This document shows positions 1-10,157 of a DNA stretch of 64,000 bases, piece by piece (the stretch's first letter is position 1; the number at the start of each line of letters is the position of its first letter). The notes beneath the pieces are model-generated. The model had not been told where the DNA came from. It did not search any database and saw only the letters and a list, made by a program, of their open reading frames with translations. Source of the stretch: Halolamina pelagica (lineage in GTDB: Archaea; Halobacteriota; Halobacteria; Halobacteriales; Haloferacaceae); assembly GCF_001307315.1 (NCBI RefSeq), contig NZ_LGUC01000002.1:274774-338773 (forward strand), given 5' to 3'. Made by a program: the position numbers and the translations under genes.

Positions 1-417
1 CGCGCTCACGGGGAGACCGCCGTACAGCGCTGCCGTGGCGACGCCGGAGACGACGAACCCGAGCGTGAGTCCGATCGCCACCACGCCGCTCCGGCCGAGA
101 AACTTCCCGAACAGCAGTTCGCCCCGTGACGGCGGGAGCCCGAGAATCACCTTCAGGCTACCCGACTCCCGTTCACCGGCGATCGCGAGATAGGCGGCGA
201 TCAGCGCCATGATCGGGACGAGAATCCCCGCGAACTGCGAGGCGCCGCCGATCGCCATCTCGGGACCGCCGTCGGCGCCAGGAACGAGGAGGGAGATGCC
301 CGCGGACAGCGACGTCATCACCGCGATGATGGCCACGATCCCCCACATCATTCGGGACCGGAGCGCGTCGGCGAACTCCTTGCGGGCGATCGTCAGCCAG
401 ATCGGCTCGGGCGTCAT
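1..417 (-). CDS. ABC-2 type transporter permease, N-terminal part (runs off window)
   Basis: The gene reads leftward and leaves the window, so only about 139 N-terminal residues are visible. It begins MTPEPIWLTIARKEF, then has a first membrane span (MWGIVAIIAVMTS) and further hydrophobic stretches after a 'GERESGSLK' loop typical of ABC-2 permeases. Such proteins form the membrane channel of an exporter with the ATPase encoded just upstream. The start codon overlaps the stop of that ATPase gene (ATGA), which indicates translational coupling. The substrate cannot be inferred. Confidence 0.85.
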   Translation of the reverse strand, partial: MTPEPIWLTIARKEFADALRSRMMWGIVAIIAVMTSLSAGISLLVPGADGGPEMAIGGASQFAGILVPIMALIAAYLAIAGERESGSLKVILGLPPSRGELLFGKFLGRSGVVAIGLTLGFVVSGVATAALYGGLPVSA

Positions 418-1408
418 CGCTCGCCCTCCGGGGCGTCGCCCTGGCGGGGCGCGTCGCCGGTGTAGGCGCTGAACAGATCCTCCAACGACGACTCCTCGAT
501 CGTCACGTCGAGTACCGCCGCCCCGTCGCTCCGTACTTGGTCGATCACGTCGACTTTCGCCGTCGCCTCGTCGACCCGGACACGGATGGTTCGGTCGTCG
601 ACGGCCACCTCGGAGACGCCGTTGATCTCCGCAAGCGTCAGCGAGTCCGGCACGGCATCGACCGTGAGGGTCACCGTCGATCCCGTGCCGAGCGCGTCGC
701 GGAGCCCGTCGATCGAGTCGACGGCGACGAGCTGGCCACGGTTGAGGATGCCGACGCGATCACAGACCGACTCGACCTGGCTGAGGATGTGGCTTGAGAA
801 GAACACCGTCTTCCCCCGGTCGGCGTGATCACGAGCGATCTCCCGGACGAGGCGAACGCCGTTGGGGTCGAGTCCCGACGACGGTTCGTCGAGGATGAGC
901 AGCTCCGGATCGCCGACGAGCGCGATCGCGAGCGCCAACCGTTGCATCATCCCCTTCGAGTAGCCACCGACGACCCGCTCGGCAGCCGTCTTGTCGAGGC
1001 CGACTCGATCGAGGAGGTCGTCGACGTCGTCGCTCGCTCGTTTCAGCGAGATCGCGTACTCGAGATGTTTTCGGCCGGAGAGCCGGTCGTAGAGCCCGTA
1101 CCCGTCCGGGAGGATGCCGACCCGTTCGTGGATCGCCCGCGTCTCCTGCTGAGCGTCGAACCCGAGCACCGTCGCAGTCCCGGCCGTCGGCCGGACGTAG
1201 TCCATGATCACGTCGATCGTGGTGGACTTGCCGGCGCCGTTGGGGCCGAGGAAGCCGAATATCTCCCCTCGTACACCGTTAGGTCGACCCCGTCGACGGC
1301 CAGCACGTCCTCGCCGTAGCGTTTCGTCAAACCCGTCGTCTGGATGGCGATCGGCTCGTCGGCGACCGACACCTCCGCGTCTGCTTGTGAACGAAAACCC
1401 GTATCCAT
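414..1408 (-). CDS. ABC transporter ATP-binding protein (one frameshift)
   Basis: This is the ATP-hydrolysing subunit of an ABC-2 exporter, about 331 residues once one base is restored. Visible motifs are Walker A GPNGAGKST, signature YSKGMMQ, Walker B LLILDEP and a switch histidine in SSHIL. The N-terminal 48 residues (MDTGFRSQ... to VDLTVYEG) lie in one frame and the rest (EIFGFLGPNG onward) in another. The break is at the C-run 1265-1268 on the plus strand, where one more base rejoins them. The last codon overlaps the permease start by 4 bases. I treat it as an intact gene with a base-call error; a genuine pseudogene is the alternative. Confidence 0.9.
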
Positions 1409-1629
1409 ACTGTCCGTACGGAGGGAGCCGCGAAAATACTACCCTCTGGGTCGCAGCCGCTGAGAGAGCACCGGAGGGGGAGGGAGACTGCCGGCGGTTC
1501 TGCGCATCCGGATACCGACTATCGACGCGAGAGAGACACGCAACCGGCTGGCAGATGGCTCGCGCCCGCCGGCCTCGACGGCCCCGGTGGAGGGCAACAG
1601 TGAAGGGACCGTCCCGAGTCGTGCCAGCC

Positions 1630-3633
1630 ATGCCGGTCGAACTGTCGGGGGTGACCGTCGTTTTCCTCCTCATTCTCGCCGTGTTGGTGGCGTTCGTCAC
1701 CGAGGTGGTACCGAACGACGTTACCGCGATCAGCGTGGTTGCCGCGCTCGTCATCCTCGAACCGTGGACCGGTGTGGGCACCCGCGCCGCGATCTCGGGG
1801 TTCGCCAACCCGGCGACGGTGACCATCATGGCGATGTACATGCTCAGCGCGGGCGTCCAGAACACCGGGATCGTCCAGCGGCTGGGCGTCTACCTCGCGG
1901 GGTTCACTGCCGGCCGGGAGTTCCGCGCGCTCGTCGCCACCGTCTGCACGACCGGGCCTATCGCCGGCTTTGTCAACAACACGCCCGTCGTGGCCGTCTT
2001 CATCCCGATGGTCACTGATCTCGCCGAGAACGCGCAGATCAGCCCGTCGAAACTCCTCCTGCCGCTCTCTTACGCCGCCATCCTCGGCGGCACGCTCACG
2101 CTCGTGGGAACGTCGACGAACATTCTGGCCGGCGACTTCGCGCGGCTGCTCATCGACGGCCGCGACGGCATCGGGATGTTCGAGTTCACGAGCCTCGGCG
2201 TCGTCCTGCTCGGGGTCGGCCTGGCGTACCTGCTGACGGTCGGCAGGCGACTCACGCCCGCACGGGTGGCCGTGGACAGCGACCCGGTCACGGAGTTCGA
2301 TCTCGACAACTACCTCACGTTCATGGCCGTCCGACCGGAATCCGCCGCCGTCGGCATGAGCGTCGAGGCGTTCGACGCCGCCCATCCGGAGGTCAGGATC
2401 CTGCAGGCCCGCCGCGACGGCTCCGCCTACGCGGGGCCACACTCCGACCGCGTGCTCGAAGCGGGTGACGTGCTGGTCGTCCACGGCTCCGTCCAGGCGG
2501 TCAACCGGTTCCGCGAGGCGGCCGGGCTCGCCCACCGCGCCCGCGAGGCGGTGACTGGGGAGACGTTCGAGTCGGCGGCCACCGACGGCACGCTCGCGAA
2601 AGCGGTCGTCCCGGACGACTCGCCGTTCGTGGGCGAGACCGTCAGCGAGACCGGGCTCCACGACTACCACGAGACGAGCGTGCTCGCCGTGCGCCGCGGG
2701 GGCGACCTGTTCCGGACGGAGCTCGCCGACCGCACGCTGCAGGCGGGCGATCTCCTGCTCGTGCGGACGACCCCCGCGTCGATCCGGTACTTCACCGACA
2801 CGGGCGATCTCGTCATCGCCGACGAGCGGGCGCTCGACCACCTGATGAGTACGGATATCGACGAGCTCGCCCCGCTCTCGCCGCAGACGCCGCTGGCTGT
2901 CGGGATCCTGGGCGGCGTCGTCGGTGCCGCCGCGCTGGACCTCCTCCCGATCGTGATCGCGGCGCTCGCCGGCGTCGTCGCGATGGTGGTCACGGGCTGT
3001 CTGACGACCGCGGATGCCTACGACGCCGTCTCTTGGAACGTCATCTTCCTGCTGGCGGGCGTGATCCCGCTCGGGATCGCGCTGGAGTCGACAGGCGGCG
3101 CGGCGGTGATCTCGGAACTGCTCGTCGCGACCGAGCGCGTCCTCCCGCTGCTCGGCGTGCTGTTCGTCCTGTACCTCGTTGCCAGCCTTCTGGCGAGCGT
3201 CATCACGTCGGTCGCGACGGCGGTGCTGATGATCCCGGTCGCCGTCGACGCGGCCGCACGGCTCGGCGCCAACGAGTTCGCGTTCCTGCTCGCGGTGATG
3301 TTCGCGTCGTCGACGTCGTTCATGACGCCGGTGGGCTACCAGACGAACTTGATGGTGTACGGTCCGGGTGGCTACGAGTTCACCGACTTCCTGCGAGTCG
3401 GCGGCCCGCTCCAGCTGCTACTCGCTGTCGTCGCGACGGCCGGGATCGCCGTCATCTGGGGGTCTAGCGGGGATGTCGTCGACGGCGTGTTCCTGATCGA
3501 GGCGGGGCGATCGTTCGAAACGTATTTTCCGTTAGTGGGTTCCCGCTGCCAACCAATATTGGCTGCCTGGCAGTTAGCGATGCGACTACGGGTGAAGACG
3601 ACCGTATCCTGTCCTCCTCACCGACGATATTAA
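1630..3633 (+). CDS. SLC13-family anion permease with TrkA-C (RCK_C) domains
   Basis: This is an integral membrane carrier of the divalent-anion:sodium symporter/ArsB type. Hydrophobic spans lie at about residues 5-215. Two soluble RCK_C-like domains at about 225-400 carry 'LEAGDVLVV' and 'LQAGDLLLV', and a second set of spans follows. The motif 'SFMTPVGYQTNLMVYG' is typical of SLC13 proteins. ATG 1630 starts the protein at its first membrane span; the upstream open frame is not homologous. As read, the protein has a basic 55-residue tail that does not fit. Adding one G to the run 3458-3462 ends it as IWGV-stop at 3467 (612 residues), a usual ending for this family, so the true end is probably 3467. 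Confidence 0.88.
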   Translation: MPVELSGVTVVFLLILAVLVAFVTEVVPNDVTAISVVAALVILEPWTGVGTRAAISGFANPATVTIMAMYMLSAGVQNTGIVQRLGVYLAGFTAGREFRALVATVCTTGPIAGFVNNTPVVAVFIPMVTDLAENAQISPSKLLLPLSYAAILGGTLTLVGTSTNILAGDFARLLIDGRDGIGMFEFTSLGVVLLGVGLAYLLTVGRRLTPARVAVDSDPVTEFDLDNYLTFMAVRPESAAVGMSVEAFDAAHPEVRILQARRDGSAYAGPHSDRVLEAGDVLVVHGSVQAVNRFREAAGLAHRAREAVTGETFESAATDGTLAKAVVPDDSPFVGETVSETGLHDYHETSVLAVRRGGDLFRTELADRTLQAGDLLLVRTTPASIRYFTDTGDLVIADERALDHLMSTDIDELAPLSPQTPLAVGILGGVVGAAALDLLPIVIAALAGVVAMVVTGCLTTADAYDAVSWNVIFLLAGVIPLGIALESTGGAAVISELLVATERVLPLLGVLFVLYLVASLLASVITSVATAVLMIPVAVDAAARLGANEFAFLLAVMFASSTSFMTPVGYQTNLMVYGPGGYEFTDFLRVGGPLQLLLAVVATAGIAVIWGSSGDVVDGVFLIEAGRSFETYFPLVGSRCQPILAAWQLAMRLRVKTTVSCPPHRRY

Positions 3634-3668
3634 CTCCATGTAGAAGTAGCGATATATAGTGAAACCGT

Positions 3669-5155
3669 GTGACCAATGCTGACAACCTTGATGATCTAGA
3701 CCACGCGCTAGAGGAGGAAGCGGAGTTCCTCGAGCACGCCGTCGATGTGCTAGACGACATCTTCTACGTGCTCGACCCGAATGGTGACCTCCGCCATTGG
3801 AACACGCGAGCGGTTGCGGTCACGGGCTATTCCGACGCCGAGCTCGCCGAGATGAACGTTGTTGATTTTCTGCCTGCGGATGAGCTATCACGCATTGAAC
3901 AGGCACTGGAGGAAACGATGCGGACAGGCGAGGGAGTCATCGAATCGGAGCTGCTCACCGCCGACGGCGACCGGATCCCGTACGAGTTCACCGGCTCACA
4001 AGTCACTGATTCGGACGGGGACGTGATCGGGATCGCCGGCATTGGTAGGGACATCTCCCCTCGGAAAGAGTACGAACATCAACTGACTGCGCTTCACGAG
4101 TTCGTCAACGAGCTGACGACGGTGGACACTGTCGACGACGTCTATTCACGGACGATCCAGGCCAGTGAAGATATTCTCGAGTTCGACTTGAGCATCATCA
4201 GCATCGAAGATGACGGGGTACTCGATCCGACGGCTACCTCGTCCGGGATCACGCCGGGAGGGGTAACGGAGATGTCCGTCGATGAGGGAATTGGCGGCAA
4301 AACCTATCGAACGGGGCGAACGTTCCTGATTAATGACTTGCCTGGGCATCCCGACGCCAAGCCGCAAGGCCCCTACGGCTCCTTGCTTAGCGTTCCGATC
4401 GGGGACTACGGTAACTTTCAGGCCGTCTCCGGGGAGAGTGGCGCGTTCGAGGAATCCGACCGCCAGTTAGCTGAACTGTTGATCACTCACACCGAGAACG
4501 CGATCGAGCGACTGTCGCGCGAGAGGCAACTGGAACGACAGACCGAACAACTCGAAAAGTTCGCGCAAGTCGCCTCGCATGACCTTCGGAACCCGCTTAA
4601 CGTGGCGCAGGGACGGATCGAACTCGCACGGGACGAAACAGAGTCTGAGCATCTTTCGGCAGCGAACAAGGCAATCGACCGAAGCCTTTCGTTGATCGCA
4701 GACCTGTTGACGTTAGCCCGAGAGGGAAAGACGGTCGACACTCTCGAGACGGTCGCGTTAGGTGAGACAGCGAGCAGGTGTTGGGGAACGTCGATACAGC
4801 GGCGGGCGACCTCGTCGTGGAATCCGAGCAAACGATTCGGGCAGATCCCGGACGGGTGAAGCAGTTACTGGAGAACCTCATTCGAAACGCCGTCGAACAC
4901 GGTGGCAGCGATGTGACCGTAACGATCGGGGATTTAGTGGACGGGTTCTATGTGGCGGATGATGGGCCGGGGATCCCTGAACCCGACCGGGCGAACGTGT
5001 TCGAAGCCGGCTATTCAACGACGCAGGATGGCACGGGTTTCGGATTAAATATCGTCCACGAGATCGCCAGTGCGCACGGGTGGGATGTCCGGGTCAGGGA
5101 CGCCGATGGCGGCGGGGCACGGTTCGAGTTTACGGACGTTGACGTTGTCAAGTAG
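3669..5155 (+). CDS. PAS-GAF sensor histidine kinase (one frameshift)
   Basis: This is a soluble signalling kinase of about 495 residues. A PAS domain (about 20-135, 'FYVLDPNGDLRHWN'), a GAF domain (about 140-285), a HisKA helix with phospho-acceptor 'ASHDLRNPL' (about 303) and an HATPase_c domain with N-box 'NLIRNAVEHG' and G-box 'DDGPGIPEP' appear in order. This layout is common in haloarchaea. The start is GTG 3669; no better ATG precedes the PAS domain. The frame breaks at the G-run 4783-4786; one extra G joins 'ASRCW' to 'GNVDTAAGDLVVE'. There is no membrane span, and no adjacent response regulator is seen. Confidence 0.9.
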
Positions 5156-5492
5156 GGGTGGGACGGACTCAGCAGTGTTCGAGGGGGAATCGGCTTCGAG
5201 CGGAGCTATCGGACGAGTCCGACCCAGCCCGCTACGGAGTGCTACTGCCCCCTGAGTGCCGTCGACGGCCCCTTTGCGGATCGTCGCCAGGAACGCCCCT
5301 TCGACAGGGGTAGTGGGCGAGGCGATGGTGACTATCGGGATGGTCTGACGAACGGGTTGGCCGGATCTCGCGATGCAGCGTGTGACCGCTCTCACGCCGC
5401 TGAAAGCGGGGGTCTGGAGCTGCGTAGTCCACTTGAGGGACCCATCGACGCCGTCGGGTTCATGGTACCCACCCACCAAGGCGTAGATATCG
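5156..5492. other. Intergenic stretch, nothing recognised
   Basis: This is 337 bases between the histidine kinase and the phosphoesterase. Open frames on both strands are short, low in acidic residues and resemble nothing I know. No convincing TATA element or hairpin was seen. Confidence 0.5.
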
Positions 5493-6167
5493 ATGCGTGT
5501 TGCACTCCTCTCGGATATTCACGCGAACGAACCCGCGCTCCAGGCAGTGCTTTCTGATCTGCCTTCGGAACAAGTCGATTCGGTGATCTGCGTCGGCGAT
5601 ATTGTTGGCTACGGCCCAGATCCGAAGGCCTGTGTCTCGCTCGTACGAGCGCACGCCGATCACTGCGTCGCCGGCAACCACGACAGGGAAGCCAACACGC
5701 CCGACCGCTACAGTGGCCACCCAACCGCCGGTCCCGGCCTGCAACATACGTACGACCAACTGGGCGACGACGAACGGACGTGGCTGACCGAGCTCCCGGA
5801 GCGCCGAAAGCTCCCGGATCATTCGATCACCGTCGCCCACAGCCACCCCGATCCCGCTCACACGGACCGCTACGTCTACCCCGACGAGTTCTCCACGGTC
5901 GGGGCACCCGTCGATACCGATCTCTTGGCGATGGGACACACGCATGTCCAGGGCGCCGAAACCGTCGACGGCACACTCGTCGTCAATCCCGGCAGCGTTG
6001 GGCAGCCCCGGGATGGCGAGCCAGGCGCCGCCTACGCGATTGTCGATATCGACGACCAGACGGCCGACCTCCGCCGGGTCGACTACGACATCGACGCGGT
6101 TCGGAACCGTGTCCGTGCCGCTGGGCTGCCTGACGAGACCTGGGAACGCCTCGAGGAAGGCCGGTAG
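5493..6167 (+). CDS. Metallophosphoesterase, YfcE/MJ0936-like
   Basis: A calcineurin-like phosphoesterase of 224 residues, full length for the family. Metal-binding motifs are in order: DIHAN (residues 8-12), GDIVGYG, GNHD (about 60), HSHPD and GHTHVQG, followed by the 'VNPGSVGQPRDG' loop that marks the MJ0936/YfcE group. Members hydrolyse phosphodiesters or phosphomonoesters with two divalent metals in the cytoplasm; the substrate is not predictable here. It stands alone on the plus strand and has no frame break. Confidence 0.9.
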   Translation: MRVALLSDIHANEPALQAVLSDLPSEQVDSVICVGDIVGYGPDPKACVSLVRAHADHCVAGNHDREANTPDRYSGHPTAGPGLQHTYDQLGDDERTWLTELPERRKLPDHSITVAHSHPDPAHTDRYVYPDEFSTVGAPVDTDLLAMGHTHVQGAETVDGTLVVNPGSVGQPRDGEPGAAYAIVDIDDQTADLRRVDYDIDAVRNRVRAAGLPDETWERLEEGR

Positions 6168-6400
6168 CCTCAGTTCGCTCAGTCGGTCTCCCCCACCGGG
6201 AGACGGAAATGAATCGAGACGAATGGTGGGAACCGGTTGGGGGATCCAGCTGTTCCACGTCATGCCCCGATTTACCGAGGTGGTCGAGCGCGGGATGGTT
6301 GTTCAGTGTCCCGCCGCACGCCAACGTGTGAGAAGGAGAGGGCGGTTCCGGGGGTTCGATAGGGCTCAAAGTTTTCCGATGTGCCTGAGTTACCGTGGGC

Positions 6401-7414
6401 ATGGATCTCCCCGAAGCGTTTCGAACGCTAGCAGACTGGGCCGGGGATAGCTCCCCGCTGTACGAGACCCTCTGTCGGGGTATTGCCGAGGATCCGACGT
6501 TGCTCGAACTCGCAGAGGAAGTGCCGAGAGATAGATGGGCACCCCACGTCACGTTGAGTGCGGTCCACTATCTACTGCTGGATGGTGCCGATCACACACT
6601 CGCACAGTTCTATCCGACTCTCACCGAGTCACCGGAAGATCCGGCTGGGGCGTATCCACATTTCCACGACTTCTGTGTGACACACACTGACGACTTGATC
6701 CCGTTGTTACGAAACCGACGTACGCAGTCGAACGCCGTCGGCCGCTGTGCGGGGCTCTACCCGGCACTCTGCTACATCGACCAACGAACGTCGACGCCGC
6801 TAGTGTTGCTCGAACTCGGCGCGAGTGCAGGGCTAAACCTGAACTGGGACCGCTATGGGTACACATACGACTCCGACCGGATCGGGGCGACGGACTCAGC
6901 AGTGACCGTACAAAGCGCTGTCCGAGCGGGGTCGCCGCCGCTTCAACAGAGCCCACCAGCCGTTAACGCGCGTCTAGGTATCGATCTCAACCCGCTTGAC
7001 CCGACGGACCCAAGTGACGCTGCGTGGCTTCGAGCGTTAGTCTGGCCGGAGCATCCTGAGCGGCTCTCCCTACTTGATGCGGCCCTCAAACAAGCCCGGG
7101 CCAACCCGCCACAGGTCGTCGCTGACGACGCAGTTGAGACACTCGTTAATCACGCGGGCTCGATGCCTGCCGATGGGGCACTTGTGGTGTATCATACGGC
7201 ACTCCTCTACCAGCTCTCAGAAGCGCAGCGGAGCACCCTCCACCGAGCGCTCGCGACCATCGGCGAAACCCGCCCAGTGTGGTGGCTGTCTGGCGATGGC
7301 GAGACTGATACGTCCGGCACCTTCGGGCTCGAACTCACACGGTTCCCCGATGGGGACACCGTTCAGCTTGGTCGGTATGAACAACACGGCCGCTGGATCG
7401 AGTGGTACGACTGA
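6401..7414 (+). CDS. DUF2332 family protein
   Basis: A soluble protein of about 337 residues. It contains 'LELGASAGLNLNWDRY' near residue 140, the hallmark of DUF2332, whose members resemble methyltransferase folds but have no established activity that I can name. The C-terminal part has 'VYHTALLYQLS' and 'WWLSGDG', also typical. An in-frame GTG at 6395 is the alternative start; ATG 6401 is preferred. It is monocistronic with no frame break. Confidence 0.8.
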   Translation: MDLPEAFRTLADWAGDSSPLYETLCRGIAEDPTLLELAEEVPRDRWAPHVTLSAVHYLLLDGADHTLAQFYPTLTESPEDPAGAYPHFHDFCVTHTDDLIPLLRNRRTQSNAVGRCAGLYPALCYIDQRTSTPLVLLELGASAGLNLNWDRYGYTYDSDRIGATDSAVTVQSAVRAGSPPLQQSPPAVNARLGIDLNPLDPTDPSDAAWLRALVWPEHPERLSLLDAALKQARANPPQVVADDAVETLVNHAGSMPADGALVVYHTALLYQLSEAQRSTLHRALATIGETRPVWWLSGDGETDTSGTFGLELTRFPDGDTVQLGRYEQHGRWIEWYD

Positions 7415-7534
7415 CAGATACCCGTCTAAATAGGCTGGACCGCCCGCCTAGGGGGCGATACAGCACGCGCCGAAAACGCGCTGTTAGGGTGAACGTCCCG
7501 TTGTAGCTCCGGACCGCGGAGTACGGCATCGTAC

Positions 7535-8077
7535 TCAGCAGTCCCGTTCGTAGATGACTGACGGGTTCTGCTCTCCGACGACGACGATCTCGCCCGTCCC
7601 GCGCTGTTCGAAGCCTTTGGCCTCGTAAAACTCACGGCCCCCGTCGTAGGCTTCGAAGGTCTCCAGGACGAGACGCTCGCACCCTTCCGGAACGTGTGAT
7701 AGGGCAGTCTCGACCAGGGCGGCGCCGACGCCGGTCCCTTGGTGGTCGGGGTCGACGTAACAGGCGCGAAGCTCGGCCTCGTCCTCGCCAACGAACTCGT
7801 TGGTCCACTCGGCATCCCACAGCAGGGTCACCCACCCGACGACTGCCGGCGAGTCCGCCGGCTCGTCGTCGGCGACCGCGACGAACGCCCGGTTATCGAT
7901 CCCCGTCCCGGTGAACTCCGCGAGTTCCTGCTCGAAGTCCTGGTCGAGCATCACCTCTTCGATGGTCGATAGCGCTTCCGTCGAGAGGATATCCCCGTAG
8001 CCCTCCGCCCAGGCCCGAACCGTCAGTTCCCGCCCGGCCCGAACCTGCGCAGCGCTCTCCGGTTCGTGTATCTCCAC
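7535..8077 (-). CDS. GNAT family N-acetyltransferase
   Basis: A single-domain GNAT acetyltransferase of 180 residues. The acetyl-CoA pyrophosphate-binding motif A is seen in 'CYVDPDHQGTGVGAALVE' (about residues 112-129), followed by 'LETFEAYDGGREFYEAKGF', the usual beta-bulge and alpha-4 region. It is expected to transfer an acetyl group from acetyl-CoA to an amine; the substrate is unknown. It stands alone on the minus strand and the start codon is unambiguous. Confidence 0.88.
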   Translation of the reverse strand: MEIHEPESAAQVRAGRELTVRAWAEGYGDILSTEALSTIEEVMLDQDFEQELAEFTGTGIDNRAFVAVADDEPADSPAVVGWVTLLWDAEWTNEFVGEDEAELRACYVDPDHQGTGVGAALVETALSHVPEGCERLVLETFEAYDGGREFYEAKGFEQRGTGEIVVVGEQNPSVIYERDC

Positions 8078-8177
8078 GGCTTTACCGCATTCTGCTGAAA
8101 ATTAGACCTGTCGGAGTTCACGTCCCATCGCGGCATCCGAAATGAGGGAATCGAGTGCTGCTTCAACCGTCTGTCGG

Positions 8178-8351
8178 TTACGGGGGCAGTGCCGTCCTGA
8201 TAGCCGCGCCGGCAAAGAAGCCGGTCGCGACCGCAGGGAATGCCACCACGAACAGCACTGCCAGCGGCAGAGCGGCCATCAGCAGCGCCACTCCGAGAGT
8301 GGGCGGGTTGCGATACGGTCGGCGGTCGATCTTCTGCGTTGGTGGGTACAT
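8178..8351 (-). CDS. Small membrane protein, hypothetical
   Basis: A 57-residue open frame starting MYPPTQKIDRRPYRNP with two hydrophobic stretches (about 22-38 and 40-52) separated by a short turn, so a likely helical hairpin in the membrane. The short polar, basic N-terminus would be cytoplasmic. The longer open frame extending upstream to 8726 has a composition unlike haloarchaeal protein, so I use the internal ATG. No family is recognised. Confidence 0.5.
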   Translation of the reverse strand: MYPPTQKIDRRPYRNPPTLGVALLMAALPLAVLFVVAFPAVATGFFAGAAIRTALPP

Positions 8352-8747
8352 CGTCTGTGGAGGGGTGCATCGTGCGTCAGCAGGGCGATGCCACGTCGCC
8401 GTCCCGGAACTACCCGGGCATCCAAGCTCAAGCGAGCCAGGGTCGGGACGGGGCCGTCGGGGACGAGCCGCGTTAGATCGCCCACTCGACGGGGGGACGA
8501 CGACGCGCGTGAATCGGGCTCGGAACCCACAGGCACCGACCGGACCGCGGTCGGGCAACTGGGTCCCCTGCCCGGGGAGAAGCACGCTCATGGAGTGTCG
8601 TGTTCGCACGTCATCGTCACCTCGATCAGTAGTAGTCGAGACGACAGTAAAAATCTGAGTAGGGAGTGTTACCATACACCATATCGAATCTGTACTGATC
8701 AGGTTGCGGAGAAGGGCCATCAACACCCCGCTGCCGTTCGCGGCCGA
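8352..8747. other. Intergenic stretch, nothing recognised
   Basis: About 396 bases between the small membrane protein and the PH-domain gene. Overlapping open frames occur on both strands, but none has a recognisable motif. A six-G run near 8490 is intact here, unlike the shortened runs elsewhere. Confidence 0.45.
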
Positions 8748-9320
8748 CTATCCGTTGAGCGAACGCCGGACTGCTCGAACTTCGTCGCGGATTTGCTGCC
8801 ACTGGGTCAGATCGCCCGGGATGTCGGGTTCCACCGTATCGCCCCCACTGAGCCCGTCGTTGTTCGACGCTGCTCGATCGACGAGGGCCCGAATCGAACG
8901 AGGGTCCTCGATCGCTCGGAACGAGAGATCGTCCCCGCCGGCGATCTCGAACGTAACTGACCCGTACCCGAAGACTGACCCGGTGATGTCCTGTTCGAAG
9001 GAGCTGTTCTGGACCGTTTCAAGGTTTGCCTGCGTCACGGAGCGGGTCAACACGCCGCGTTTCTCGTACAGTGCCTCGTCCGTTATCAGATACTGTACGC
9101 CTTGCAGCGCGAAGTACCGCCACAGCGGGATCGCCACGCCGAACGGCACGACGGCCAGGAACAGCGGGGACTCCCCGACGACACTGACGGCGATGCCGGC
9201 GATGAGGAGGAGCCCACCCACGACGACTGCTGGTAAGATCGTCGTGATTCGTGGGCGGCCGGCCCACTCGACGGATTCAGCGCTGTCGATCGGGATCGCT
9301 GGGTCGATTGACTCGGTCAT
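8748..9320 (-). CDS. PH domain-containing membrane protein (bacterial PH, DUF304-like)
   Basis: A 190-residue protein with a short cytoplasmic N-terminus ending in 'VEWAGRPR', two membrane spans (about 27-48 and 52-70), then a bacterial-type PH domain. The run 'YLITDEALYEKRGVLTR' followed by 'VTQANLETVQNSSF' and 'FGYGSVTFEIAGG' is characteristic. It is the second gene of a pair with the longer paralogue 6 bases upstream and is probably co-transcribed. Members are common in haloarchaea; the function is unknown. Confidence 0.87.
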   Translation of the reverse strand: MTESIDPAIPIDSAESVEWAGRPRITTILPAVVVGGLLLIAGIAVSVVGESPLFLAVVPFGVAIPLWRYFALQGVQYLITDEALYEKRGVLTRSVTQANLETVQNSSFEQDITGSVFGYGSVTFEIAGGDDLSFRAIEDPRSIRALVDRAASNNDGLSGGDTVEPDIPGDLTQWQQIRDEVRAVRRSLNG

Positions 9321-9326
9321 GACTGG

Positions 9327-10022
9327 CTACCGTGGCTCACCTGACTCGTCCTCAACGCTCGAGTTCTCTGCCCGCTGATCGCTCCCCTCGAACTCAGCTC
9401 GGGCCGCGTCGTCCTCGCCAGTCGAGTGGTCGTTTGTCGCATCCCCAATGGTGGACGACTTCGTCGACGCCGCCCCTGCCGTCTCCTGTTGTGCTTCGAG
9501 CGTCCCGCGAATCTCGCGGAGTTCGACGAGGATATCGTCGAGCACGTCACGCTTCGTTTCGGCGGACTCCGACGTCCGGTCACCACGGCTGCTCTTCACC
9601 CGTTTGTTGATGAGCTCCTGAACCTCCCGGGGCTCGGGGACTGACCGGAACTGCATTTCGACACCCGACCCGCCAGCCGTCGACACATCGACGTTCCCGT
9701 ACCCGAACCGAGCGCCGAAGAACCCCTGGCTGTACGACGTGTTCTGCACTTTTCCGAAATCGATGCGCTGGACGTCACGTGAGAGAACGCCCGTTTTCTT
9801 GTATAGCCCGTCCGTCGTCACGACGTACTGCGTATTCTCCCGCTGGAAATACGCCCCGGCAATGATGAACAGCCCGACGAGGAGAAGCGACAGCGGCAGC
9901 CCGACGACAAGCGCCGGAATCAAGCTACTCTCGTGCGGTTTCCCGGACCAAACGATCTCTTCGTCCTCGTCGATAGTTAGCCAGTCTATCGTTGCTGGAT
10001 CGATGGACGGCGACTCGGACAT
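9327..10022 (-). CDS. PH domain-containing membrane protein with disordered C-terminal tail
   Basis: A 231-residue paralogue of the next gene. It shows 'DEDEEIVWSGKPHESS', two membrane spans (about 30-62), and a PH domain with 'VVTTDGLYKKTGVLSR', 'DFGKVQNTSYSQGF' and 'GYGNVDVSTAGG'. A predicted helix ('DDILVELREIRGTLEAQ') and an acidic low-complexity tail of about 60 residues follow and are missing in the neighbour. ATG 10022 begins at the conserved 'PATIDWL' region; the upstream open frame is not conserved in type. Confidence 0.87.
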   Translation of the reverse strand: MSESPSIDPATIDWLTIDEDEEIVWSGKPHESSLIPALVVGLPLSLLLVGLFIIAGAYFQRENTQYVVTTDGLYKKTGVLSRDVQRIDFGKVQNTSYSQGFFGARFGYGNVDVSTAGGSGVEMQFRSVPEPREVQELINKRVKSSRGDRTSESAETKRDVLDDILVELREIRGTLEAQQETAGAASTKSSTIGDATNDHSTGEDDAARAEFEGSDQRAENSSVEDESGEPR

Positions 10023-10157
10023 ACGGGGTGTTACTCGAAATAGCTGTATTAATCTCCCGACATGCTCGGCCCACCACTGGTTCAAACCTACTCCACCGTT
10101 GTCGAGTGAGCGGATTCGCGCCGGCACCCAGCTGATGAGTGCAGAGACAGCTCTCCC

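Noticed and set aside
1204..1629. Extended N-terminus of the SLC13 open frame
   Set aside because: It overlaps the ABC ATPase gene antisense and is Arg/Pro-rich; the conserved membrane domain begins at ATG 1630.
1409..1865. Long upstream extension of the ABC ATPase frame
   Set aside because: It runs antisense through the start of the SLC13 gene; the proper N-terminus, in another frame, begins at 1408.
1519..2841. Long minus-strand open frame antisense to the SLC13 gene
   Set aside because: Its composition (Arg/His/Gly-rich) is that of a shadow frame in GC-rich DNA and it lacks any family motif.
10078..10090. GGTTCAAACC, resembling a tRNA T-loop
   Set aside because: No cloverleaf could be built around it; it lies in the leader of the PH-domain gene.
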